Source of the DNA: Orobanche coerulescens
Taxonomy: Eukaryota > Streptophyta > Magnoliopsida > Lamiales > Orobanchaceae
Direction: 5' to 3'
Assembly: GCA_033398695.1 (NCBI GenBank)
Contig: CM065804.1
Span: 35,975,501 to 36,039,500, forward strand
DNA: 64,000 nucleotides
Of the stretch, positions 1-10,857 are shown piece by piece (position 1 is the first letter of the stretch; each line of letters opens with the position of its first letter). The notes under the pieces are model-generated. The model was not told the origin of the DNA and did not search any database. It was given only the letters and a program-made list of their open reading frames with translations. Both the position numbers and the translations under genes were made by a program.

Positions 1-145
1 TTTTCATTGAAAGACCAAATCGGTCTACTGAGTCATTTAGCCTTGAAGGCATTGTCGAGATGTTAAATGTTGTTACCAGCCTGGTAGATCTTCGAGGAGA
101 GGGTCTACGGCGTGTAATATCCCTGAGTGGATTGGGGGTGTTACA
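1..145 (+). repeat. 3' end of a plus-strand Tekay-like LTR, truncated by the window edge
   Basis: The stretch ends in GGGGGTGTTACA at 145, the same terminus as the LTRs of elements B, D and G. The text before it (CAGCCTGGTAGAT, GGCGTGTAATATCCC) parallels the last 100 bp of the LTR of G at 37245-37318. No tRNA-Met primer site follows, so this is the outer end of a 3' LTR or a solo LTR whose body lies outside the window. It abuts a reversed LTR piece at 146 inside a palindrome array. Confidence 0.75.
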
Positions 146-725
146 GTACGTTATGATGCCTCTATAACGTACGTAAAGGAGCATGCATAACGTACGTTAT
201 GCATGCATCAGTCCCACGCTGCTAGACACTTAATTCTGCACAGTCGATACAATGACGAAACGCAACACAAGGATAGAATCAAAAGTGTAAACACGATGTA
301 TCCATAACAACGAAGCTGAGTGTTGAAAGACAATACACTTCCAACTACCGAGGAATCCAAAATACGACAAGGAGGATAAAAGCATCCTAAACTTCTAGGA
401 AATTACAAAATGGCCCAAACATCCGAAAATTCATGATACGACGTCGGATTAACAATCCGAAATTCACAACATGAGCAACTCATCCAAATGAACTCATAGA
501 AATAGAGAAATAATGAAATCAAACGAGTTTTAGGAGAATCGAACATACATGCGATAAAATATAACTCAAGATGAAAACACGTAAAAACATCTCCAAACTC
601 GTCCCGAAGGAAAAACTCCAAGAACAAAATACATTCAGAATTCTGAAATAGTAACAAGCGAGTCGTCCGAAATGAACATACACCAAAAATAGAAATTACC
701 AAAAATAAAAAGTACGGATATTACA
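146..725 (-). repeat. truncated minus-strand Tekay-like LTR (U3 part)
   Basis: Read on the minus strand it starts with TGTAATATCCG at 725 and runs toward 146, where it is cut by the plus-strand LTR end. The body resembles the U3 of element B (AACTCG, ACGACGTCGGATT, TTACAAGCGAG). It retains the distal end of a palindrome array at 146-216, with TAACGTACGTAA and TAACGTACGTTA copies. The TATA-proximal half is missing. Confidence 0.7.
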
Positions 726-985
726 TTCTCTCCCCCTAAAAATAAGTTTCGTCCCGAAACTTACAACGCGAATAACTCGGGGTATCTCGACTTCATACTC
801 TCTTCCGTATCCCACGTGGCTTCCTCGGATCCATGCCTCGACCACTGAACTTTAACCAAAGGAATGGTTTTTTGCCTAAGTTGCTTCACCCGACGCTCTA
901 AAATATGAATCGGCCTGCTCATGTATAGATTTCGGAAGTTCATCAAGAAATAAGGAAAGGCCCCATACAGGGCCAAGCAATCTAA
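726..985 (-). pseudogene. Ty3 integrase C-terminal (chromodomain-like) fragment
   Basis: On the minus strand the last ~45 codons encode a chromodomain-like tail with IPLVKVQWSRH, EEATWDTEES and a final RYPELFAL. The same tail ends the polyproteins of B, D and G. A CT-rich tract at 726-738 (purine-rich on the minus strand) separates it from the LTR and is the polypurine tract. Upstream, residues MALYGAFPYF look like a collapsed integrase core (compare EALYGRR in G), so an internal deletion has joined distant parts. The fragment stops at about 985, where copia sequence begins. It has no intact function. Confidence 0.75.
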
Positions 986-1025
986 CGGGATAAGTTTCGA
1001 ATCACCTTAGTCTAGAGATTCTAAC

Positions 1026-2282
1026 ATGCGTTACAACTGCAGGAAACCAGGACATTATGTGAATAAGTGTCCTCATCCCAAAGTACAAAAGTTGCCCGAA
1101 GCCGAGCAACAAGAGAAGGATGAGAAAATGTGCATTTGGCGTAACAAGCTCAAGGGCCTGATTGGAAAATCAGAAGCCTCGCCTGCATCAACCAAGACCG
1201 AGGAGTGCCTACAGGCAATCACTGACAGTGACTCCTCCGATGATGAAATAGAAGGTAAGGTATATATGTGCTTTATGGCCAAAAAAGAAGAGGATGATGA
1301 AGACAGCGATGATAAGGTAAGCTCAACCTTAAATATTCCTATCAATGCATCACATACGTTTGAAAATATGATGAATGAGTTTAGAACCATTCAGAAAGCC
1401 TATGAGATGTTCAAACATGAAAACATACAGCTCGCCATTTCAAACTTAGAGATGAAAGATGAAAATTATTTTCTAAAGAACAATTATGAAAGCATGTCTT
1501 TAGACTGTAAAAATAGCAAAATTACCCAAGAAAAACTCTTAGAAAGCAATCATCAACTTGCAATAGAACTAAATGAGGTAAAATCTCATAAAAAATGCAA
1601 GACAAATGATTATGCTTTGTTAGAAGCTAAAATTCAAATTCTTGTGAAACGAGAAGGAGAACTCGAGAGCATCCTCAAATCATTTGAAAAATCATCAAGA
1701 ATGATGGAAGATATTCTAAGCACTAGGCAGCATGACCACGATAAACATGGCTTAGGATATGACTCGTTCTCCCACAAGGAAAAGTCTAGTATGGTGTTTG
1801 TTAGGGGAGTGAAACCTATTCTTGAACCCGAAGAGGCCCCGAGTCCCGTAAAGGTTATAGCTGCCCCACCTCGGACAGCAAAGGCTGCGACTCCGCCCCC
1901 AAATTCGTATTATAAGCAGCGAAAACCGCAGCCTCCCAGACCTGTAAAATGCATTGCTAATCACCAACAGTATGCTCCCCGAGCATACCAACAACGCCAT
2001 CAACCAGCCATAAAGAAGGCTCTATCTAAGTATCAAATGTATGCATCGCAGTACTACCAACAGTACAGTGCACCTAAATACTGAATACAGGAACCCCAGT
2101 ATCCATCCAGGAAGCAGGCTGCCGCGCAGTTCGGCCATCAACAGATCTGGATATCCAACTGGAAACTTTGAAGGCAAGTATTGAGGCCAAAGAAAATGGT
2201 TCCACCTCCGAGACGGAAATTGTACTGGAACCATAATACTAGATTTTACATGCATAATAATCAGGATTACAACGACTACATG
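1026..2282 (+). pseudogene. gag: element A: partial Ty1/copia gag (nucleocapsid and coiled-coil region)
   Basis: The reading frame opens inside a zinc knuckle. YNCRKPGHYVNKC matches CX2CX4HX4C except that the first Cys is replaced by Arg. An acidic Ser/Asp-rich stretch (DSDSSDDE) follows, then a helical, Lys/Glu/Leu-rich region (about residues 130-230) likely to form a coiled coil. After that come the KHGLGYDSF block, typical of Sirevirus-like copia gag, and a Pro/Gln/Tyr-rich basic tail. A stop lies at 2082-2084 and diverged gag sequence continues to the ACATG site at 2278. Everything upstream of the knuckle is lost. The frame resumes beyond element B at 25112. Function would be RNA packaging into virus-like particles; this copy is broken. 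Confidence 0.8.
2278..2282. repeat. target-site duplication ACATG of element B (second copy 25107-25111)
   Basis: ACATG directly precedes the LTR start at 2283 and directly follows the LTR end at 25106. It is the 5-bp duplication made on insertion of B into the copia element A. Confidence 0.95.
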
Positions 2283-4381
2283 TGTAACACCCCCAAGACG
2301 ATCAGGGCATATTACAGCGCCGTGGACCCCACACTGTGGAATCCATCAGGTTAACGTACCAGCAATATATTCGACAACGACATACAATCCTCAACAAAAC
2401 GAAAATTTCTCAAACCACGACATTCAAATAAAAGACTAAAATCCGACAGATACAATTTGACATCAAATCCATATCCCAAAACGGGAACATAACATTAATA
2501 AATTCAAAAAGGAAGTACTCGAGTACTTAAACCAAGTTCATAATACAGAAATCCCAAAACAAGACATCCAAAATAAATGACAGAACTGAACACCAACAAA
2601 TGACTCCTGAACAGTATCAGACTTGCTCATCATTCTCATACGGCTCGAGTGCTAACTTGTCTCCAAGACCGGTACCTGAAATACAAAGAGTATTTCCCCC
2701 ATTTAAGGGCTTAGCGACAACTGCTAGTGCAAGTACAATCCATTTGAACTACATTCTAATCAGATGAATATATGCGCCAAAATCATTTTAGAAATCATTT
2801 ATATTCCGGAATATTAACGGTGCACAAGCACAAAACACATTTCTCCAACAAAAAAATTCAAAGTTAACCGTTGGTACGAGACTCACGGCCACCGTACCCC
2901 GCAGAGCCCCGTCGAACATCCCTGGGTGGTTAACCATAGTTCGTGATACGCACACACACGGCAATACGTATCCCTAGAGGCCCCGTCGGACCGTCCCTAG
3001 GTGAACATACACATATCCATCCACACAACCACGAATAGCCATAATTCAAATACTAGAACAGGTAAACAAATGTAAAGTACTTGCCTTTGAGACACCTCCG
3101 AAGAAATGGGGACGAACAATGACTACGAATGATCCGGACGGAAAACGACGGTTCCTAAATGAAGGATCAATATAACTCAGTCCTAACGGACAATAATAAT
3201 CGAATGGAATACACCCATAACCCCCGATTACAATTCATGACAATAAACGTTCAATCGATACAGGCGAGGGTTTACGCAAAGTCTCCCCGTATCCACAATT
3301 CACGGATTAAACTCAAGGAAAACGGATTGGGAACCACCAAATAACGACAATTGGTAAGGAATTTCATAACATACATGTACAATTCGGAATAAATCACGAA
3401 AAACCCAAAAACCCCCCAAATTAGACAAGTTTAGGGTTCCTGAAGCAAATACCTCGGATTCGGACGATGGAGGATGATTACGTTGATGATGATATGTTAG
3501 CACGAACCTACGGTGATGGAATACGAAGAATTATCCGATCAAAACTGAAGGGAATCGCCCTCTGGAGTCGCCCGATGAATAAAACGAAAGAAAAGAATGA
3601 AAACTGTTGTTCTGACCTGCCTGCTGATCTATTTAAAACGCATAGTTAGCGCACGCTAACTATCACAAGGTAGCGCGCGCTAACGGGGTTATAAATAGTC
3701 CAGTAGCTACTTCCCGACGTCGCTAACGTGCGCTAGACATGCTTAGTGCGCGCTAAATACCACTCGCTAGCGTACGCTAACAATAACGAGTTAGCGTACG
3801 CTAACTTCACATCGATAGCGCACACAAGGTAACAAGGAGTAGCGTGCGCTACCCACGCAGCAGTTCAATACTGTCCAGATCAGTACGCTGCTGCCGAAGG
3901 TACGAAACTCGAAACGCACGACAAGGCCAGAATCCAGAAATACAAACACGAAATATACAAGGCGACAGAGCTAAGCGCTGAAAGAAAATATAATTCCGAA
4001 TACCGAGGAATCCGAAATACGACAAAGAAGATGAAGTTCCCTAAACTTATAGGAAATTACAAAAATGGCCCAAGTGCTCGAAAATCACGATACGACGTCG
4101 GATTTACAAACTGAAAGTCTCAACACGACCAACTCAACCATACGAACTTGCACAAACCAAGAAACAACGAAAACGAATGAGTTTTACGAGAATCGAACGT
4201 TCATACGGAAAAACATGTCATAAAATGAAATTACGTGAAAACATCACTAAAACTCATCCAAATGGAAAAACTCCAAGAATAAAGTAGATTCAAAATAGCG
4301 AAACGGTTACAAGCGAGTCGATAAAAGTAGACATACACCAAAAATGGAAACTGCTAAAAATGGAAAGGTACGAATATTATA
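2283..4381 (-). repeat. element B 3' LTR
   Basis: In plus view it begins TGTAACACCCC and ends CGAATATTATA (mutated from ATTACA). It is about 2.1 kb and pairs with 23013-25106. From the U3 side (right) toward the left it holds a palindrome array (3636-3852), a TATA-like box (TTTTAAATAG on the minus strand, 3629-3639), a GT donor-like site (3452), a GC donor-like site (3084) and an acceptor-like TTTCAG (2676). GC-rich modules at 2872-3005 resemble those in D and G. Confidence 0.92.
3636..3852 (-). promoter_or_regulatory. palindrome array, TTAGCGTGCGCTAA type, in B 3' LTR
   Basis: About eight full or degenerate copies occur in 217 bp, for example GTTAGCGCACGCTAAC, GTAGCGCGCGCTAAC and GTTAGCGTACGCTAAC. 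The array lies immediately upstream, on the minus strand, of the TATA-like box. The matching array in the 5' LTR is at 24375-24590. Placement suggests an enhancer or factor-binding cluster; no binding protein can be named from sequence alone. Confidence 0.8.
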
Positions 4382-4399
4382 TTCTCCCCCTCTAAAATA
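4382..4399 (-). other. polypurine tract of element B
   Basis: On the minus strand this reads TTTTAGAGGGGGAGAA directly before the 3' LTR. It would prime plus-strand DNA synthesis. D and G have the same kind of tract at the same place. Confidence 0.8.
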
Positions 4400-4423
4400 A
4401 AGTTTCGTCCCGAAACTTAAGAA

Positions 4424-6020
4424 TCAAAAAGCTCGGGGGTGCCTCGAACGCATATCCTCCTCTAACTCCCACGTTGCTTCTTCTACCCCGTGCCTTGACC
4501 ATTGCACCTTAACCAAAGGAATGGTTTTGTGCCTTAACTGCTTGTCTCGATGCTCCAAAATCCTGACGGGCCTCTCCTCAAACGTAACATCCTTCTCGAT
4601 CTCCATGTCTCCGAAATCAATAATGTGGGACGGGTCCAGAACGTACTTCCTCAACTGGGAGACGTGAAATACTCTATGCACATGACTCAACGACGGAGAC
4701 AAATCCAAACGGTATGCCAACTCACCGACTCTCTCTAATATCTCAAAAGGCCCAATATACCTCGGGCTGAGCTTCCCCTTTTTCCCAAAACGGAAAACTC
4801 CCTTCGATGGAGACACTCTCAGCAGAACATGATCTCCCACCTCAAACTCCAAAGGTCGACGCCTAACATCTGCATTAAGACTTTTGTCGACTCTGAGCTG
4901 CCAACATTCTATTTCTAATCAACTCAACTTTCTCCCTCGTCTCTAACACAAGGTATGGCTCGGTGCCAACTAGATCGGACGGATCATCCCAACATATCGG
5001 TGATAGGCAGCGTCGGCCATAAAGTGCCTCATATGGTGCCATCTTAATCGTTGCGTGACAACTATTATTATAAGTAAACTCAATCAAGGCCAGATGCTCC
5101 TCCCAGTCACTACTCCAGTCTAACGCACACGCGCACAACATATCCTCGAACGTCTGAATGGTATGCTCGGACTTTCCATCGGTCTGAGGGTGGAAAGATG
5201 TACTCAAATGCAAATGTGTCCCCAATGCCTTATGTACCGCCTGCCAGAAGTGCGATACAAACCGTCAGTCTCTATCCGAAATAATAGACTTCGGCGTACC
5301 ATGAAGTCTTACTATCTGTATGATAAAAATACGAGCCAATTTTTCTGGACCCCAAGTATCCTTGATGCCCAGAAAATGTGCCGAATTAGTCAGTCGGTCT
5401 ATGATTACCCACACCATATTCATTCCAGTCTTCGTCCTCGGCAAGTTCGTGACAAAATCCATGGAGATATCCTCCCACTTCCATTCCGGGACGGGAAGTG
5501 GTTTCAACAACCCGACTGGCCGTTGATGCTCGATTTTGACTTGCTAACAAGTCAAACACTTAGCCACAAACTGAACTACATCATTCTTCATGTCGTTCCA
5601 CCAAAAATTTTTCCTCAAATCTTTATACATTTTACTCGAGCCCGTATGGACTGAGTAAGGCAACGCGTGAGCCTCTCTCATAATATTCTGCCTCAATTCC
5701 AAGTCGTTAGGAACAGAAAGCCGACCTTGGAATCTCAACACACCATCCTCATGTATCACGAATCCCGGGGCTTTCCCCTTCCCCACATTCTCTCGAAGCT
5801 GAATAAACATCGGGTCCTCGAACTGTCCCGACTTAATGTCGTCGACTAAAGACGAAGAAATCTCAAGGGTACGCAATTGCCCGGAACTCTCTGGTAGCAC
5901 AATCTCAATGTTCAACCTCATAAACTCTCGCTGAAGTCCCGACTGAGCCGTAAGCAACTCAAGCGCCCGAAGCGATACCGATTTCTGGCTCAAGGCATCT
6001 GCCACCACATTTGCCTTGCC
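4424..6020 (-). pseudogene. pol: element B pol, 3' half: RNase H tail and integrase
   Basis: Reading right to left: the RNase H end (VADALSQKS), the integrase HHCC region (HTGSSKMYKDL then CLTC), the catalytic core with MDFVTNLP and SDRD, HPQTDGKSE carrying the expected Glu, and EFTYNNS. The GPFEILERV linker and a chromodomain-like tail (KVQWSRHGVEEATWELEED) follow. Breaks visible are a TAG after CLTC near 5541, a TGA after SDRD near 5262, and a one-base insertion near 4870. The 5' half of the gene lies beyond element C at 19705. The normal role is integration of cDNA, with the tail thought to bind chromatin; this copy is dead. Confidence 0.85.
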
Positions 6021-6025
6021 CGGAT
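6021..6025. repeat. target-site duplication CGGAT of element C (second copy 19700-19704)
   Basis: CGGAT precedes the LTR start at 6026 and follows the LTR end at 19699. Joining the flanks across the insertion gives the continuous B pol reading GCCCGGATGAT, seen uninterrupted in D near 13230. Confidence 0.96.
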
Positions 6026-7143
6026 TGTTGTGTCAAGATTTAACACCTTCCGACCAGCGATCGCCTCTGAGGCCGAGCGACCGACTTACTGCCGAGCGGC
6101 CAAGGCAGATCTGCCGACCAGCGACCAGGCGACCTAGCCTTAGCCCGGCAGACAAGCATGAATTGGCCAACCGAAGGTCCCAGGACAAGTCCCGGTGCCG
6201 AGCGATCGACCTCAGATACGATCGTCTCTCGGTACTCGGCGACCGACCCTTGGCGACTGACCCTTGGCGACCTCCATCCACTGGCCGATGGCGATCCTCG
6301 ATGTCCAGCTAGAGACGACCGCATCATGACGATCTGGGCCGATGGCCATCCAGTCGGTCAAGGCCGAGCAAACAGGGCAGCACCCACGTGCAGATCCACA
6401 AAAGGCGCTGACAAACCTGTCACCTACCTCACCTACCAACAGGGCCCAGACCTGCGAAAGGAGCTGACGGACAAGACTGGTGACCACAGCCTGTCACCTA
6501 CCCTGACAAAGTCCGCCGAAAGTAACAAAGTGGGACCTCCTGTGACAGTACTTCCGGACGCGTGCTGGATCCTCATTGGACCGCACAGCTGGCCACCAGC
6601 TGTAGCTTTAGACTTTTGGCAGGCAGCCCATGTGACCTTTAGGACGATCGCCCCATTACATTAAATGCCGAAAGGCGATCGCCCACTAGGAGACAGGGCA
6701 CCTCAACCCCTATATAAAGGAGGCAGCCTGCACTCGGTTTCACTCTCGGAACTCTGAGCAATATCGCGATTCAAGCACACCATACAGAAGCAAATACTTA
6801 CACTTGGCTAATCTCCAACTCTTGGCAACAGCTTTCTTTCGGTCTTACTTCTCCCGGCCTTTTCTCCTCGAGCAGATTATCGGCGGGACGAAGAACACCA
6901 AGCTTCGCTCAAGAGCCGGATTAACAGAGTCTTTTTACACTCATTGTATTTAGATTTCTCTCATTAATACTTGTATCCACGAATATTTGTATTAATAACA
7001 TCTCGCGAGAGCATTCAAGCCCGGGCCTAACAAACCCGGCAAATCTTGTATTATTTATCTTCTCTCGGAAGTGCTCCCGCAATTGTTGTTTGTTGTCCGT
7101 CTTCCAGTGATTAATCTTCGGATAAATATTTTGGGCAACAACA
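6026..7143 (+). repeat. element C 5' LTR
   Basis: 1118 bp, TG...CA bounded. Its 5' third is GC-rich and dense in CGATCG and GACC motifs. A clear TATA box (TATATAAAGG) lies at 6711. The U5 side is AT-richer and ends TTTTGGGCAACAACA. The right LTR matches closely except for short clusters of changes near 6545-6630 (19105-19180 in the right copy). Confidence 0.93.
6711..6718 (+). promoter_or_regulatory. TATA box of element C (second copy 19265-19272)
   Basis: TATATAAA follows CAACCCC, some 30 bp after the last GCGATCGCC motif of U3. Spacing fits a promoter whose transcript would start near 6745. Confidence 0.75.
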
Positions 7144-7162
7144 ATTGGCGCTAGAGGAAGGG
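7144..7162 (+). other. primer-binding site candidate of element C
   Basis: ATTGGCGCTAGAGGAAGGG begins directly after the LTR. It is not the tRNA-Met site used by B, D, E and G. I cannot assign the tRNA without a tRNA 3'-end comparison. Confidence 0.6.
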
Positions 7163-7268
7163 CGTCCAACCTCGATTTTTACACCTACCGTCCCGAAGAA
7201 CACTCACTGTTCTCGGGCGGATATTTGAAGTGACACTCACTGCGCTTCAAAAGAAATCCTTCGAAACC

Positions 7269-8453
7269 ATGTCTTCCGCCTCCGCGTCGAAGAAAGCCGC
7301 CGACCAGCCGGCGGACCCCTCTTCCGTCCCGGTCCGAGCCGCAGCCAATGGTGGGAGGTAGCCGCCATGGCCGAGACGCCGACCCGTCCCGGAAGGCGGC
7401 CCGAGCCTCTCGCTCGATTCGAACCAATGAACAGATCGAAGAGGCCATAGCCGCCCCACAGAGCGACGGAGTGCTCTCGACGCGCCTCCGCCTACCGCCC
7501 CGTCTCTCGCCGAAGATCAAGCGGAAGCTCAAGGCACTCTTGCCGAGCGAGCGCCAGAGGCTCTCGCCCGCAAGAAGAGGCGCTGGCAAATGGGCACATC
7601 TGTCTCGATCGCACAGGCGGTGACCCGACTGGCGGCCGGGCCCGGCCCAGCCTACGAGACGACGGAGTTGGTGTCCGTCACCAGAGCTCGGCCTACCCGG
7701 CTCCCACAAGGCGATCCACCGCTGGCTCCCGCCGCGATTCCCGAGGTCGGCGGCTGGGTCCGGAGGTCGCAGACACGATCGCCTCGGCCCCGCTCCCAAA
7801 GCCGATCCGCCGGCCAGTGAGCCGCGGCGATTGCCGCAATACAACGTCAACTCAACGACATGAAGGCGCTCCTGCAATCCGGGGCAGGCGCCACCAAGAC
7901 GATCGCCGCGCCGAGCGAGCCGCTCGCGATCGACATCGAGCTCGCCCCGGTGCAGCACAAGATCGCCCCTCCTCAGACACCCGTGTACCAAGGGCGATCG
8001 GACCCCCAAGCACACCTGCACAAGTTCAACATCTACATGACCGGGTGTGGGGCATCCGACGCAACCCGGTGCCGAATGTTCCCTCTGACGCTAGACGACC
8101 TCGCCCACCGGTGGTACACCTCATTGCCACCTCGGTCCATTGGCTCCTTTAACGAGCTGGCGCACGTCTTCACAGAATACTTCGCCACCAGGGCCGCTCG
8201 GCCAGAAGGACCCCATCGCATGTGGCGGATCAGGCAAGGGGAACAGGAGTCCGACTCGGACTACATCGACCGGGTAGACATGATCATCCTCAATGGCGAG
8301 CCCGTGAGCGATGAGACCGCCCTCTACGCGGTTCTAGGAGGTTTTCAGGGCTTCGCCTATGTTCGAGCATCTCACGAAGACCCTACCGACGACCTACGCG
8401 GATTCCGGCTAGAGCCGCCGATTTCTGTCTGTGCAAAGGCTTCTTCTCACTAG
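7269..8453 (+). pseudogene. gag: element C gag (retrotransposon gag domain), broken
   Basis: The likely start is ATG at 7269 (MSSASASKKAADQ). The frame is lost after about 31 codons and the message moves between frames until about 7860. From there a clean frame encodes a typical Ty3-type gag domain: PVYQGRSDPQAHLHKF, then FPLTLDDLAHRWYTSLPPRS, FNELAHVFTEYF and GEQESDSDYIDRV. These blocks resemble Tat/Retand-like plant gag. The C-terminal part after YVRASHEDPTDD is out of register and ends at a stop near 8451. There is no zinc knuckle and no pol follows. The normal role is capsid assembly. Confidence 0.8.
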
Positions 8454-9370
8454 GAGTAGACCGATCGGCGCCCGTACGACGACCTCCAGTCTCCCGGCCC
8501 GATCGCTACTACCCAGCAGAGCCGGAGGACTCGATCCCCGCCTACAGTCCATTCTAGCATGAGGGACTAGCCGCCGCCCGATCGCCAATATCGACCTACG
8601 AATAAAGCGATCGGCCGCCGAGCGACGATCGCCAGTCTTCCGGCCAGATCGCAACATCATCAGCAACCCGGTGGACACGATCGCCATCTACAGTCCAGCA
8701 TATAACATGACGGACTAAGGCATAAGATCGCCCCCACCGCGCATCATAAAGCCATGGTCCTGGCAGTCGATGGAACCGGCTGCTTCGGCTATGCAAGGTC
8801 CCTTTCGGCCGAGATCGCCCGCCCTTCGTTTAAATACGAGGCCGGCGTAGTCGGAGGGCTCTCCAACATTAATCAGTGGACACATGCCACAACCCCGTCT
8901 CAACGTACACCGTCGAGGTCGGCTATCTCCATGGCTGGCCGAGGTGGAAGCAGAGCTAACATGCCGCGGGCGTGGAGTTGATTCATCCGACGCTGCCCCG
9001 CGCAAGGACTCCTCTAGACCGAGAGCGCACGGCCTTCGTTTAAATACAAGGCGAGGGGCAGCCTAACAGAGGACCCTCATAATAAAGTGAGTCACGAGAC
9101 ACTCATTGTCCTCGTGCACCAAGACACGGTCATGGAATCGGTCCATCGATCTCCGCGATTGTGCACGATTCCTCAAACAAGCGAAACCACCAAGTTTCCA
9201 TGGGGGATTGGCCAATGTTGTTTTTTGCAGGTACAAGACCGAAAGATAGCTAAGCCAATCGACCATGATAGCCCAAGTCCGAGTCCTAAGTCAGCTCAGC
9301 AAAATCGCCCGTCCTCATCCTTACACGATCGCCAGCAAGAGCCACCTCGCCCCATGTCTTCAACATAGGA
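8454..9370 (+). other. element C internal non-coding region with degenerate repeats
   Basis: No credible coding frame is seen. The stretch repeats an 80-110 bp unit: CTACAGTCCA with GATCGCYA contexts at about 8495-8610 and 8625-8720. TCGTTTAAATAC occurs twice (about 8828 and 9034), each next to GGCCGGCG/AGGCGAGG. It probably represents a decayed gag C-terminus plus the untranslated region before the polypurine tract. Confidence 0.55.
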
Positions 9371-9387
9371 GCAAGCTGGGGGGCAAT
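9371..9387 (+). other. polypurine tract of element C
   Basis: GCAAGCTGGGGGGCAAT ends directly at the 3' LTR start (9388). The G-run and position fit a plus-strand primer. Confidence 0.75.
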
Positions 9388-9444
9388 TGTTGTGTCAAGA
9401 TTTAACACCTTCCGACCAGCGATCGCCTCCGAGGCCGAGCGACC
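9388..9444 (+). repeat. element C 3' LTR, first 57 bp
   Basis: Matches the start of the left LTR (6026-6082). It is interrupted at 9445 by element D and resumes at 18643. Confidence 0.93.
9440..9444. repeat. target-site duplication CGACC of element D (second copy 18638-18642)
   Basis: CGACC flanks element D on both sides. The uninterrupted site, GAGCGACCGACTT, is seen in the left LTR of C near 6080. Confidence 0.96.
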
Positions 9445-10002
9445 TGTAACACCCCCAGGATATCCGAGGTATATTACAGCGCCGTGAATCCCTATATGGG
9501 ACCCACCAGGCTGAACAGCATCATACACAATGACTCACAGAAACGATAAAATAACACCATGTCATAAAGACGCAAAACAGAACAATCCACCCGGTTCAAC
9601 CGGTCAATATGACATCATCATCCATCACAACATAATAAGCAACAATACAATTCAAACGAACAAGAACCCCTTAATGTACTCGAGTACAACTATTAGTTCA
9701 AAACCACAAAAGACAAAAAGGTAAAGATACTAAAACATCACTCGTGCACCATCATCACGCACGGCCATCATCCGTAATCTTGGTCCGCCATTGTCTCGAT
9801 GAACCTGACCTGAAATTCATAAAACGAATTTCCCCAAAACGGGTCCCCAGAGGGGTTAGCAATTACGCTAGTACAAGTATTCAAGGCAAACCAATCGCTT
9901 ACACATTTCATAGTACATGCACCAAAAATCATTTTGAAAACCAAAACAAGACATGTCTTTTTCCGGAAAATAAACAGTCAAACAATTAGCCTTGAGAACA
10001 GG

Positions 10003-10215
10003 GCGGCAGCATACATTCTCACTCGGGGCCTCACAGGGACCCTAACGAGTTGGCTACAAATACAGAAAAACAAAACCACGCACACGCTAAGCCGTGAGAA
10101 CAGGGCGGCAGCATACATTCCTACTCGAGGCCTTGCAAGGACCCTAACGAGTTGGCTAGCGGTACGAAACTCGTGAAATCCAGGGCGGCAGCATAGATTT
10201 CCCTCCTTGACCCCG
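10003..10215 (-). repeat. GC-rich module repeated about three times in D LTR
   Basis: AGGGCGGCAGCATACATTC then GAGGCCTTGCAAGGACCCT then AACGAGTTGGCT occurs at about 10007 and 10105, with a partial third copy at about 10183. The matching block in the other LTR is at 17007-17222. Similar GAGGCC...GGACCCT modules sit at the same place in G and B LTRs. Confidence 0.7.
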
Positions 10216-10832
10216 TCGGGCCAACACAAGGTGAGTTACAACAAGTAATATACATAACCATTTCATGTTAAGCTTAAAGGTTTCCAAAAATACTTGCCTC
10301 GATTAATAGACGGTGACGCGAACGGAACGGAAGAATCAAGCACGACCGCAAGGAACCGGCGGAAATGAACCTAACGATTCGAACAACACAATCACAACCA
10401 ACTCTAGACGATTACGGAAATGGAATACACCCGGAAACCCGCCTACGATTCATGTATATTCATACAAAAATAACAACGAGGGCGGACCACAACCAAACCC
10501 TCTCGATTTCGCAAAACCATGAAAATATACCATGAATCCGTAGGGAAACTAAGAATACCAACAAGAATAATCATATTCATCATGAATCCATCAACGAAAC
10601 GGAACGAATCGGAAGAAAATCCCAAAACCCCCAAATTATCCAAAAGTAGGGTTCTAAGAGATTACCTTGGATTTAGGATGAGAAACACAAGTGGATGATG
10701 TTAGTCTTACACCAAGAACTCAAGCACCAGAATCTCTGAAGTGATTGGAGGAAGAAAATCGCCTCAAATCGCTCGGGAGTCGCTCGTCCGCGGAAAGAGG
10801 AAGAAATGAGATTTTGTGATTATCTCGGTCAA

Positions 10833-10857
10833 CTCCCTGGTTTATATAACCAGGGAG
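10833..10857 (-). promoter_or_regulatory. TATA box inside a hairpin, D 3' LTR (other copy 17838-17861)
   Basis: CTCCCTGGTT and AACCAGGGAG form perfect 10-bp arms around TATAT, so the TATA element forms the loop and inner stem. The palindrome array begins one base further upstream on the minus strand. The copy in the 5' LTR carries one lost base in the arm. Confidence 0.75.

Noticed and set aside
6158..6664. Long open frames within the C LTR (both strands, also 18718-19218)
   Set aside because: They arise from GC-rich LTR sequence low in stops. They overlap on both strands, are low-complexity Arg/Pro-rich and match no domain.
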